DNA from: Clostridiales bacterium | GTDB taxonomy: Bacteria; Bacillota; Clostridia; Christensenellales; JAISNN01 | Direction: 5' to 3' | Length of the DNA stretch: 64,000 nucleotides | NCBI GenBank assembly: GCA_031275485.1 | Contig: JAISOS010000073.1 | Location: 1-64,000, forward strand | In this document: in pieces, positions 56,519 through 64,000 of the stretch | Position numbering within the stretch: position 1 is the first letter of the stretch | Layout: each line of letters begins with the position of its first letter | The notes under the pieces: generated by a model | Databases searched by the model: none | The model's input: only the letters and a program-made list of their open reading frames with translations | Told to the model about the DNA's origin: nothing | Translations under genes and position numbers: made by a program

Positions 56519-58585
56519 TTATAATTTCATCACAACCTCGAACGCGCTCCTTGTCGCGTCGGCTATGCGTCCCGATTTCAGAGCGTCGCCGATTACAAAC
56601 ACATTCGCGCGTTTATTTTTTAATTCATTGTATAGAGCGTTTTCGGGGCGTACGCCCATTGCGAGTACCGTCGCATCCGCCGCTATTTTCGTTTGTACGC
56701 CCGTCTTTGTGTGTTCGGCGATTACGCCGCCGTCCTCGATTTTTACGAGTCTTAGCGAGGTCAGAATTTCCGCGCCAAGCTCTTTCAATTTCGGCAGTAT
56801 GTCGTCCGGGTGCTGCATCCACATTCCCGGCGCGGGTCTGTCCGCCATTTCTATCACGGTAACGCGGTTTTTTTGCGCCAAAATCAGCGCGGCGTCAAGT
56901 CCCGTCATGCCCGATCCGACGACGGCGATCCTTTGATTTTCGGGCGCGAACCTTCCGTCGAAAACCGCCGGAGAAGGGTATACGAAAGGCGAGTCTATAC
57001 CGTCGATATTTTTCGGAATCAAGGGCGTGCCGCCGGTAGCGACTATGACCGCGTAAGGGGCGAGGTGCTCGGTAATTTCTGCGGTTGCGGCAGTTCCGTA
57101 AAGGATTTTCGCGCCGTTCAGTTTCGCGGCGTACTCCAAGTCTTCGACGCACATGCCTATGCGTTCTTTACTCATTTGGTTCGCGGCGAGCGCGACCTGT
57201 CCGCCCGGCTTGTCCGCCTTTTCGTATACCGTAACCTCGAAGCCGCGTAAGGAAAGCAACTCCGCCGCCGTCAGCCCGGCGACGCCCGCGCCGGCTATGA
57301 CGACGCGTCTGCCTCCGCCGTCCTTTTTCAGACTCAAATTTTCCCGACCCAAAAGCGGATTGACGGAGCATTCGCCGTGTCCGCCAAAAAAGGCGTTGCG
57401 TTGCATGCTTTCGAAACAATAAAGGCAACATATGCATCTTTTGATTTCCTTTTCGTGTCCCGAATATGCCTTAGCGGCGAAACGCGGGTCGGCTATATGC
57501 GGGCGGCCAAGTGCGGCGAAGTCCGAAACGCCCGTAGACAGCTGGCGTTCGGCGTCGTCGGGCGAGCGAAGCAGATTGACGGCGATGACGGGGATATTTA
57601 CGGCGGCTTTTACCGCCTTTATCATATCCGTACGCCAGCCGGTCACGAACGACGGCGGCTCAAGCCAATAATTGAACGCATCGTAAGACGCGCAGCTCAC
57701 GTCGAGCGCGTCCGCTCCGAGTTTTTCAATATATTCCGCCGTTTTTACGCCGTCCGCAAGCCCGTACCCTATGTCGGGGCGTCCGATTTTTCCGTACATC
57801 TCGTCGACCGACAAACGGACTACGATAGGAAAGTCCGGACATTTTTCTTTTATGCCGCCTATTATTTCGGCAAGGAAGCGCATACGGTTCTCGAAGCTGC
57901 CGCCGTATTCGTCGGTTCGGCGGTTGGTATACGGGCTTATAAATTGCTGAATCAGATAGCCGTGGGCGGCATGCAAATACACGCCGTCGCAGCCCGCGTC
58001 CCTGACGCGCGCCGCGCCTTCTATAAAGTCGGTCGCGAGTCTTTTTATTTCGCCGTATCTCAGCGCGCGGACTCTGCCGCCCGAAAAATAGCTTGGTTCA
58101 ACCTTTGACGGGCAGACCGAAGCCGGCACGATATTTTTATCCAAAAGGAATTTTCCCGCCGTCGGCGCAAGCTTAAAAAACAGTCTGCCGAAAGCGGGCG
58201 TGAGCTTGTTCATAACGCGGCAAAGCGGAACGGTTCCGATCATAAGACCTATATTCTGTCGACCCGGATGATGAAGCTGTATAAAAAGTTTAGCGCCGTG
58301 CGCGTGTATCCTTTCGGCGAACGCGGCGAGAGGCGCGGTGTTAGCGTCGCGGCTCACGCCGAGCTGATTAAAAGCCGCCGCGCCAGTAACGTCGTTTACG
58401 CGCGTTATTTCGGTCACGATAAGACCCGTGCCGCCTTTCGCCCGCTCCTCGTAGTAGGCGGTCATTTCCGGCGTAGGAGAGCCGTCGAGGCCGCCGAAAC
58501 CCATCATCATAGGAGGCATAACCAAACGGTTTTTTATCTCGCAGTTTCCGATTGCGAGCGGAGAAAAAAGCGTTTTAAATCGCAT
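56519..58585 (-). CDS. Old Yellow Enzyme-family NADH:flavin oxidoreductase (FadH/BaiCD type)
   Basis: 688 residues. The N-terminal FMN TIM barrel (LFSPLAIGNCEIKNRLVMPP, residues 6-25; LHAAHGYLIQQFISP about 190-204) is followed by a 4Fe-4S site in KRCICCLYCFES...GECSVNP (about 388-412), then an FAD domain (VVIAGAGVAGLTAAELLSLRG about 428-448) and an NAD(P) domain (IAVVGSGMTGLDAALILA about 555-572). This is the layout of 2,4-dienoyl-CoA reductase, trimethylamine dehydrogenase and the bile-acid enzymes BaiCD/BaiH, which reduce C=C bonds. The natural substrate cannot be told. No bai or fatty-acid genes are adjacent. Ribosome site before ATG 58585 is weak (AACGAGG). Confidence 0.9.
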   Translation of the reverse strand: MRFKTLFSPLAIGNCEIKNRLVMPPMMMGFGGLDGSPTPEMTAYYEERAKGGTGLIVTEITRVNDVTGAAAFNQLGVSRDANTAPLAAFAERIHAHGAKLFIQLHHPGRQNIGLMIGTVPLCRVMNKLTPAFGRLFFKLAPTAGKFLLDKNIVPASVCPSKVEPSYFSGGRVRALRYGEIKRLATDFIEGAARVRDAGCDGVYLHAAHGYLIQQFISPYTNRRTDEYGGSFENRMRFLAEIIGGIKEKCPDFPIVVRLSVDEMYGKIGRPDIGYGLADGVKTAEYIEKLGADALDVSCASYDAFNYWLEPPSFVTGWRTDMIKAVKAAVNIPVIAVNLLRSPDDAERQLSTGVSDFAALGRPHIADPRFAAKAYSGHEKEIKRCICCLYCFESMQRNAFFGGHGECSVNPLLGRENLSLKKDGGGRRVVIAGAGVAGLTAAELLSLRGFEVTVYEKADKPGGQVALAANQMSKERIGMCVEDLEYAAKLNGAKILYGTAATAEITEHLAPYAVIVATGGTPLIPKNIDGIDSPFVYPSPAVFDGRFAPENQRIAVVGSGMTGLDAALILAQKNRVTVIEMADRPAPGMWMQHPDDILPKLKELGAEILTSLRLVKIEDGGVIAEHTKTGVQTKIAADATVLAMGVRPENALYNELKNKRANVFVIGDALKSGRIADATRSAFEVVMKL

Positions 58586-58610
58586 AAAAAAACCTCGTTT
58601 TTTATTTTTT

Positions 58611-58825
58611 TTATTTTAAAAATTACGCGGAGGAAACCTTTCGCGGACTTATCGGGCGCGGCGTCGGGGACACGCCTTTATTCGCGGGTATTTCGGCAAA
58701 AGTTCCGCCGTATTTTTAAACCGCGCCCGCGTTTTTTGTTTTTATTTACGCAGAAAAGTCCGCCGCTCTTTCGTGCCGTGCCCTATGGTTTCCCCGCGTC
58801 CCTTTTCAAAAAACCTCGGTATTTT
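58611..58825 (-). repeat. Family A repeat A23, split by about 145 bp
   Basis: Left half ATTACGCGGAGGAAACCTTT (58620-58639) and right half ATGGTTTCCCCGCGTCCC with head (minus strand GAGGTTTTTTGAAAAGGG) at 58786-58825 are the two arms of one element, with unrelated GC-rich sequence between. Tail faces the OYE start. Confidence 0.65.
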
Positions 58826-59604
58826 TGTTTTAAATTATATAACAAAAAAATACCGCGTTCATTTTTTTCGCCAAGCTGTCGCCGCGAGAGCCGTCTCGCG
58901 AAGTTCGCGTTCAGCCGCTTGCATTACGCCCGAATTTTGTGTTTTTATAAAGGTTTCAGCCGAATAAAGCCCGTATTTTTAATCGCGTAAATTCCGCGGG
59001 AAGACGGCGTCTTTAACTGCGGTAAATTCCGTGTAAAATCACGTTTTTAAACCGCGTAAATTTCGTGTAAATTACGTATAAAAAACGCGTTTTAACCGCG
59101 CAAATGCCGCGCAAAATGCCGCGATGTAGAATTGCCGTCCCGATAATTGTAACCTATAAAAACTCCGATGTCAATACAAATCGCCGCGTCCGCAAAATTT
59201 TTTTGTTACCGTATAAACAGACGCGCCGTTTTTTCCGGCGAGTCTGTTTTTTATTACGGCGTTTCGGCGGCGGGAAATTTCAAATAGCTGCGCTTATTGT
59301 TTTATATGCCCGCCGACGGTAAGACGCGCCGCGTGCGTTTCGTTGAACGGGGAGACGGGACTTAGTTTAGATTTATTTTTATTAAAACTATTCCCTCAGA
59401 CACTCGGACCGTCGGTTATATTCCGAACGAGTCGGTCTGCGGAAGCTAATTCAAAAAATGCGGTCATACTTTCTTATCGTCGGGAGGATAAAGGTTCTTT
59501 TTTTGTGCAATTTTTATTGAATAATGGCATATTATATATAGTCGTAACGAACGCGAAACGATTGCGGAGACATTACGTTTCCATGTATAATGAAATTAGT
59601 AAAT
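58826..59604. other. Gene-free stretch with tandem CGCGTAAATT repeats
   Basis: 58980-59125 holds CGCGTAAATTCCGCG, GCGGTAAATTCCGTG, CGCGTAAATTTCGTG and CGCGCAAATGCCGCG units 40-50 bp apart with ACGTTTTTAA spacers. GGCGAGTCTGTTTTTTATTA near 59238 resembles a terminator (pairs with AACAGACGCGCC at 59215). 59465-59580 may be a fragment of family B (ATATAGTCGTAACGAACGCG). No gene is supported in this 1.1-kb gap. Confidence 0.5.
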
Positions 59605-59672
59605 TAATAAAGTTTTTAGAAAGGAAGACGGGAAGAAATCTTTTTTTAACAAAAAGTTTCTCACGCATAAAT
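59605..59672 (+). repeat. Family A repeat A24
   Basis: Head AATAAAGTTTTTAGAAAGG, arms eroded (GAAATCTTTTTTT / AAAAAGTTTC), tail CGCATAAA 12 bp before the hydrolase start. Confidence 0.7.
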
Positions 59673-59684
59673 TAAACAAAAAAT

Positions 59685-60416
59685 ATGATTAATCATATAA
59701 TTAAGGGCGAAAAGGGTAACGGCGACATTATTTTTTTACACGGGTTCGGGGGGAGCGCCGTCAGCTTTTCCTATGCCGCGAGTTTTTTTTGCAAAAAATA
59801 CCGAACGACGGCGGTGGATTTTTATGGTTTCGGCGATACGCCCCCGCCGGAAAAACCTTTGACGGTGGACGACTACGCGGGGTCGGTAGAGGAGCTTATG
59901 TATTATTACGGGATGAACGGCGCGGTTCTCGTCGCGCACTCGTTCGGCGGGAGAATCGCGATCAAACTCGCCGCAGAAAATCCGAAAATCAAAAAGCTGA
60001 TACTTGCGGATAGCGCGGGAATAATTCCGAAACGGACGGCGGCGTACTATTTCAGGGTATATTTATATAAATTTCTCAAAAAATTGCGAATAAAGATCAA
60101 ACTCGGAAGCCGCGATTATAGGTCGTTATCGGGCGTTATGCAAAAGACCTTCGTGAATATCGTGAACACCGACATGACGCCGTATCTCGGCAAAATAAAG
60201 TGCCCGACTTTGATTGTTTGGGGTGAAAACGACAAGGAAACGCCTCTTTATATGGGCGAAATTATGCGCGGAAAAATCGGAAATTCAGCCCTTGTCGTCT
60301 TTAAAAACTGCGGGCATTTCGCATATTTGGAGGAGAGCTATAAGTTTTTAAAGCTCGCGGAGGAGTTTCTGGCGAAGGATGACGCGGATATGCCGTTTGG
60401 TGATCGCCGCGTTTAG
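59685..60416 (+). CDS. Alpha/beta hydrolase
   Basis: 243 residues of the alpha/beta-hydrolase fold. Oxyanion-hole motif FLHGFGGS (17-24), nucleophile elbow VAHSFGGR with Ser86, acid Asp in VWGENDKETPL (about 182-192) and catalytic His in NCGHFAYLEE (about 211-220). No signal peptide. The cap between strands 6 and 7 (about 110-160) is basic and aromatic. Substrate unknown; such genes are often esterases or C-C hydrolases. Start ATG 59685 lies directly after a family A tail; no clear Shine-Dalgarno site is seen. Not obviously in an operon with murF, 288 bp downstream. Confidence 0.88.
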   Translation: MINHIIKGEKGNGDIIFLHGFGGSAVSFSYAASFFCKKYRTTAVDFYGFGDTPPPEKPLTVDDYAGSVEELMYYYGMNGAVLVAHSFGGRIAIKLAAENPKIKKLILADSAGIIPKRTAAYYFRVYLYKFLKKLRIKIKLGSRDYRSLSGVMQKTFVNIVNTDMTPYLGKIKCPTLIVWGENDKETPLYMGEIMRGKIGNSALVVFKNCGHFAYLEESYKFLKLAEEFLAKDDADMPFGDRRV

Positions 60417-60439
60417 CCAAAGGCTTGCGTTTTATACGT

Positions 60440-60560
60440 TTTAGAAGAGCCGCGAATTAAAAAACGCGCGAAAAATCGAATAAAAAATACGTAAAAAACA
60501 TATAAAAAACGTGAAAAAATACATGTAAAACATGCGAAAAACGTATAAAAAATAATATTG
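60440..60560. repeat. A-rich degenerate repeats after the hydrolase gene
   Basis: Reiterated AAAAAATACGTAAAAAACAT-like words about 20-25 bp long. Similar in kind to the arrays at 7307-7620 and 53422-53570. Confidence 0.5.
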
Positions 60561-60561
60561 T

Positions 60562-60626
60562 ATTAAAGTCTTTCGGAAAGAGGCGCGGGGGAAACCTTTT
60601 GTTCGCAAAAGGTTTCCCTCCTCATG
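60562..60626 (+). repeat. Family A repeat A25 before murF
   Basis: Head TTAAAGTCTTTCGGAAAGAG, arms GGGGAAACCTTTTG / CAAAAGGTTTCCC, loop TTCG, tail toward murF (78 bp). A second right-end-like CCCCGCGCAGTTTTC follows at 60664. Confidence 0.8.
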
Positions 60627-60704
60627 AAAAAAAGAAAAATATCCGAAAACATGAAAACGTTTTCCCCGCGCAGTTTTCTAAAAACATCTAACGGGAAGTA
60701 AAAT

Positions 60705-62570
60705 ATGTTTTTATTGCCGTTCACGGGCGCGGCGCTGATCAGCCTCGCCGCGTACGATTATCTGAATTTTTTACAGCTGAACAATTACCGCATAATTAAG
60801 AGTCTGAAAAATTTTCTAAAAAAGCGGTATGCGGAAGCCGTTTTTATGTTCCTTTTATTCGCGTCCGCGCTTTTTGTCTGTCTTTTTTTTCAAAATAATC
60901 TATATGCCGTGCTCGTATTCGCGGTATGCGCGTCCGCCGCCGTAGCGGTCATTCGGCGCGGGAACAAAAAACGTCTTGTAAACGCTAAAAATCCGCTTGT
61001 TTTCACGAAGCGTGTGAAACGGCAGTATATTTTTATAACCGCGTTTAATCTTGTAATTTTTTCGGCGGCGTATATGCTTTTCGATATAAGAACATATCTC
61101 TTTTTCGCGTATGCCGCCGCCGCACTTTATGCCGTCGATTTATCCGTATCCGTCGCAATTATAAACGCGTTTGAAAAAATGAATAATAAACGTCTCGCCG
61201 CCGCGGCGGCGAAAAAATTGGCGTCGTATAAAACCCTGGTGAAAATAGGCGTGACCGGCAGCTACGGAAAGACCTCCGTTAAAAACATTTTGTACGCTAT
61301 GCTTAAAAGGAAGTACGCGGTCGCGGCAACGGAAAAAAGCTATAATACGCCTATGGGAATAGCTAAATCTATCGGGAATATCGACGAAAACACTCAAATT
61401 TTCATCGCCGAAATGGGCGCGAGAAAAAAAGGCGAAATAAAGGAGCTTTGCGACATTGTAAAGCCCGATTGCGGCGTTATTACGGGCGTCGCCGAGCAGC
61501 ATTTGGAAACCTTTAAAAGCCTTGAAAATATAATCGCGGCGAAATCGGAGCTGTTTTTCGCGATAAGCGGGAGAGAGGACGGTTTTTGTGTTTTTAATTA
61601 CGACGACAAAAATATAAGGAGAATGAAAATCGCGCGCGCCCGAAACGCCGTAATTGCGGGGACGCGAATCGCGGACGGTCTTGTCGCGGCGGACGGTATT
61701 CCCGAACGGTCGGGAGGCGCAAAAACACGCGATAATTCGGACTGCGGCAATTCGCGCGAAGACGGCGAAACAAATAAAGAGCGAAAAGTGGCAATACGGC
61801 TCGCAAATTGTTATGCGCGCGGCGTGTCCGCGAACGAAAACGGCGTTGCGTTCGAGCTGATTTTTGTTTGTAAAAACGCGGGATGCGGGCAAGCCGTCGA
61901 AAGTGGGGAAGCATTCTCAAAATATATACGCGCCGCCGGAAACGGAAAAAATCCGAAATTCAAAGACGCGAAAGACGGGCGTACCGCCGCAAGCGCGGAA
62001 ATTTCATCGGAATTTAAAGGTACGGAAGACCGGCGCGCCGCCGAGAGCGTGGCAATATCCTCTAAACTGATAGGCGAGGCAAACGCGACGAATATAGCCG
62101 TCGCCGCCGCCGCCGCGTATTGTCTGGGCGTGTCCGCCGAGGATATAAAAATAGCCGCAGAGGAATTGGAACCCGTGCCGCACAGAATGCAGGTCATAAA
62201 AAGCGGCGGATTGACCGTGATAGACGACGCTTATAACAGCAATCCCATAGGCGCGGCGGCGGCTTTGGAAACTCTCGCCTCGTTTAAGGGACGCAAAATC
62301 GCGGTCGCGTGCGGTTTTGCCGAGCAGGGTAAAAATACCGCCGCGGCGAACGCCGGACTCGGACGGCAAATAGCGGCGGCTGCGGACGTCGCGGCGCTTG
62401 TGGGCGCGGGCGCGAAGCATATTTTAAAGGGATTGAAGGAAAGCGGTTTTCCCGAAGAAAACATATTTTTATATCCGTCTCTGAACGAGGCGAAAAAAGA
62501 CTTTTCGCGGATATTCGAGGACGGCGACGTGATTTTATTCGAGAACGATATGCCCGACAATTTGGAATAA
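60705..62570 (+). CDS. murF: MurF-like ligase with N-terminal membrane domain
   Basis: 621 residues. Residues 1-160 contain four to five hydrophobic helices; the Mur ligase starts at about 175 with the ATP loop KIGVTGSYGKTSVKN (about 179-193), NTPMGIAKSIG (about 212), AEMGARKKGEI (about 231-241), and the C-terminal IDDAYNSNPIGAAAALETL (about 506-524). It adds D-Ala-D-Ala to UDP-MurNAc-tripeptide. Odd: about residues 325-460 contain low-complexity inserts including a 54-bp in-frame tandem duplication (KDGRTAASAEISSEFKGT and EDRRAAESVAISSKLIGE). The membrane part would place the ligase at the membrane, and is known in some Firmicutes MurF-like proteins. GGGAAG before ATG 60705. ddl follows after 90 bp. 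Confidence 0.88.
   Translation: MFLLPFTGAALISLAAYDYLNFLQLNNYRIIKSLKNFLKKRYAEAVFMFLLFASALFVCLFFQNNLYAVLVFAVCASAAVAVIRRGNKKRLVNAKNPLVFTKRVKRQYIFITAFNLVIFSAAYMLFDIRTYLFFAYAAAALYAVDLSVSVAIINAFEKMNNKRLAAAAAKKLASYKTLVKIGVTGSYGKTSVKNILYAMLKRKYAVAATEKSYNTPMGIAKSIGNIDENTQIFIAEMGARKKGEIKELCDIVKPDCGVITGVAEQHLETFKSLENIIAAKSELFFAISGREDGFCVFNYDDKNIRRMKIARARNAVIAGTRIADGLVAADGIPERSGGAKTRDNSDCGNSREDGETNKERKVAIRLANCYARGVSANENGVAFELIFVCKNAGCGQAVESGEAFSKYIRAAGNGKNPKFKDAKDGRTAASAEISSEFKGTEDRRAAESVAISSKLIGEANATNIAVAAAAAYCLGVSAEDIKIAAEELEPVPHRMQVIKSGGLTVIDDAYNSNPIGAAAALETLASFKGRKIAVACGFAEQGKNTAAANAGLGRQIAAAADVAALVGAGAKHILKGLKESGFPEENIFLYPSLNEAKKDFSRIFEDGDVILFENDMPDNLE
61971..62078 (+). repeat. 54-bp in-frame tandem duplication in murF
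   Basis: Units 61971-62024 and 62025-62078 are each 18 codons; protein copies share the frame (R)TAASAEISS / RAAESVAISS. The second copy carries the conserved GEAN-type family sequence, so the first is the added one. Confidence 0.75.
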
Positions 62571-62660
62571 CGCCGTTTGTTAAAACATAAAATTATGCGG
62601 GTATATTCTGAAACACGGGCGGGTATATTCCGAAATATAATAAAACGCTGGGAGAAATGT

Positions 62661-63893
62661 ATGAAAAAAAATATTCTTGTAATTTTCGGAGGGAAGTCGT
62701 GCGAGCACGATATTTCCGTAATTACGGCGGTGCAGGCTATGCGCTCTATGAACGGTGAAAAATACGGGGTTTTTCCGTTTTATATAGACGGCGTGAACGG
62801 AAAAAGCTACACGGGCGCGGCGTTGAAAAAAATCGGAACTTACAGGAATTTCAATTCGAAAAGATCCGCGCTGAAAACCGCTGAGCTGACGCGCGGAGGC
62901 ATAATTCTTATACGGATCGGATTTTTAAAAAAACGCGTAAAAATAAAAATCGACGCCGCGCTGATATGCTGCCACGGCGGAATAGGCGAAAACGGCGGCG
63001 TTCAAGGGCTTTTAGAATTCTATGATATTCCTTATACTTCGCCTGGGATCGCCGCGTCCGCCGTCTTTATGGACAAGACGCTGACAAAGAGCTTTTTAAT
63101 CGGCGGGGAATTGCCCGCGCTGCCGTATTTTGCCATTGCCGATACCGAAATAGACGCAATACGGCTTGGCGGCGCGGATGCGGTTATAAATACTGATACG
63201 GATAAGAGCGAGGATACCGACAAGAAGACAAGCGCGGAAGCGGGCGAGGGCGCGGACTTGAAGTATCCTCTGATCGCGAAGCCCGCGTCGCTCGGTTCGA
63301 GCATAGGCATAAGCGTGGCGCGTACCTTGGACGAACTGAAAACCGCCTGCGTGACAGCCGCCGAATTCGATTCGAAAATCATCGTCGAAAAAGCTTTGGA
63401 GGATTTTTGCGAAATAAATTGCGCGGCGGTACGGGACGGGGAAAATATAATTGTTTCCGAATGCGAGAAACCCGTATCGTGGAGCGAATATTTGACTTTC
63501 GACGAGAAATACCGCCCGTGTCCGAATTCGGGAGGCGCGAAAAACCGCGGCGGTACGAAAAACCCGAAACGCGAATACCCCGCGGTAATTCCCGCGAATT
63601 TGAGGGACGCCGTTCGAGGACTCACGCGCCTCATATATTCGCGCTCGGATATGAAAGGCAGCGTCAGAATTGATTTTTTGATAGACAAGCGCGACGGGCG
63701 CGTCTACGTCAACGAAGTTAATACCGTTCCCGGTTCGCTCGCGCATTACTTGTTCGCGGAGAACGGCATAACCCTTTCCGATCTTATAGATATTATGATA
63801 AATACTTGCTTAAAGGAAAAAATGAAGACCGACGCAAAAAAATATATCTATAAATCCGACGTTTTGGACTGTTTTTCGGCGGCGGATTTTTAA
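62661..63893 (+). CDS. ddl: D-alanine--D-alanine ligase
   Basis: 410 residues from ATG 62661, chosen by GGGAGA (62650-62655). ATP-grasp ligase joining two D-alanines. Motifs: FGGKSCEHDISVITA (residues 9-23), CCHGGIGENGGVQGLLE (about 102-118), SAVFMDKTLTK (about 133-143), PLIAKPASLGSSIGIS (about 201-216) and the Mg-binding end VNEVNTVPGSLAHYLF (about 350-365). Longer than usual because of a Asp/Thr/Lys/Glu-rich insert (about 172-198) and a basic Gly/Lys/Arg insert (about 288-310). It directly supplies the dipeptide used by MurF, encoded just upstream. Confidence 0.93.
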   Translation: MKKNILVIFGGKSCEHDISVITAVQAMRSMNGEKYGVFPFYIDGVNGKSYTGAALKKIGTYRNFNSKRSALKTAELTRGGIILIRIGFLKKRVKIKIDAALICCHGGIGENGGVQGLLEFYDIPYTSPGIAASAVFMDKTLTKSFLIGGELPALPYFAIADTEIDAIRLGGADAVINTDTDKSEDTDKKTSAEAGEGADLKYPLIAKPASLGSSIGISVARTLDELKTACVTAAEFDSKIIVEKALEDFCEINCAAVRDGENIIVSECEKPVSWSEYLTFDEKYRPCPNSGGAKNRGGTKNPKREYPAVIPANLRDAVRGLTRLIYSRSDMKGSVRIDFLIDKRDGRVYVNEVNTVPGSLAHYLFAENGITLSDLIDIMINTCLKEKMKTDAKKYIYKSDVLDCFSAADF

Positions 63894-64000
63894 TTTAAAA
63901 AAATTTTAAAGGAATTAAAAAAAAATTTTCGAAGCGTGAAACCGCGTTTTTTCGGAATTTGCCACGCTAAGCCATTTTTAAAAGGAAATTTATTTCCGCC
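63894..64000. other. Window end, no gene seen
   Basis: A-rich sequence with AATTTTAAAGGAATTAAAA and a weak terminator-like GCGTGAAACCGCGTTTTTTCG at 63934. Confidence 0.4.

Overview
The window reads as a chromosomal segment of an anaerobic, fermentative Gram-positive bacterium of the Clostridia. Evidence: a pyruvate:ferredoxin oxidoreductase, a HydABC-type [FeFe] hydrogenase cluster, group II ECF transporter genes, lipoboxes, TrmFO and RqcP, and strong Shine-Dalgarno sites (AGGAG type). It contains no phage, insertion sequence, CRISPR array, rRNA or tRNA that I can support. The unusually wide, repeat-filled spaces between housekeeping genes resemble an uncultured gut Clostridia lineage (Christensenellales-like is a guess, not shown by the sequence).

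Layout. 0-10 kb: a large foldase-like lipoprotein, trmN6-like methyltransferase, rsmI, hisC, a YbhN/MprF-type membrane protein, a degenerate EgsA/AraM-like protein, then on the minus strand a DUF1624-like membrane acyltransferase and rqcP. 11-21 kb: rpoB-rpoC with its own promoter and a leader ending in an attenuator-like hairpin, then purM. 21-31 kb: two paralogous four-helix membrane proteins, PFOR (minus), and a metal-resistance locus (arsR/cadC-type regulator, stand-alone HMA chaperone, P1B-2 ATPase; minus) with a remnant of a second arsR copy. 31-38 kb: a 1771-residue multi-module lipoprotein (minus), a half-size TauE protein and a small membrane protein. 39-43.5 kb: cysE, cysS, trmFO. 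43.8-49.8 kb: the electron-bifurcating-type hydrogenase genes hydC, HATPase, 2Fe-2S protein, hydB, hydA. 50-55.5 kb: ecfA1, ecfA2, ecfT, a metallophosphoesterase and a lone bioB. 55.7-58.6 kb: a flavoprotein pseudogene and an Old-Yellow-Enzyme-family reductase. 59.7-63.9 kb: an alpha/beta hydrolase, membrane-extended murF and ddl.

How genes fit together: PFOR yields reduced ferredoxin from pyruvate, and the hydrogenase can use ferredoxin plus NADH to release H2. CysE makes O-acetylserine for cysteine, which CysS charges to tRNA. Ddl makes D-Ala-D-Ala and MurF attaches it to the peptidoglycan precursor. The arsR/HMA/ATPase set is a zinc/cadmium/lead export unit with a visible operator.

The most striking feature is non-coding. 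About 25 copies of a hairpin repeat (family A here) sit in the gaps, mostly with one defined end ('tail') turned toward the nearest gene boundary, whether a start or a stop. Family A is often backed on its far side by a second degenerate repeat of about 170 bp (family B). Two more families (C, D) and several short tandem triplications at gene edges (rsmI 3' end, trmFO 5' end, arsR 3' end) suggest strong local duplication. Several core enzymes (RsmI, CysS, TrmFO, MurF, Ddl) carry low-complexity insertions, which may come from the same process.
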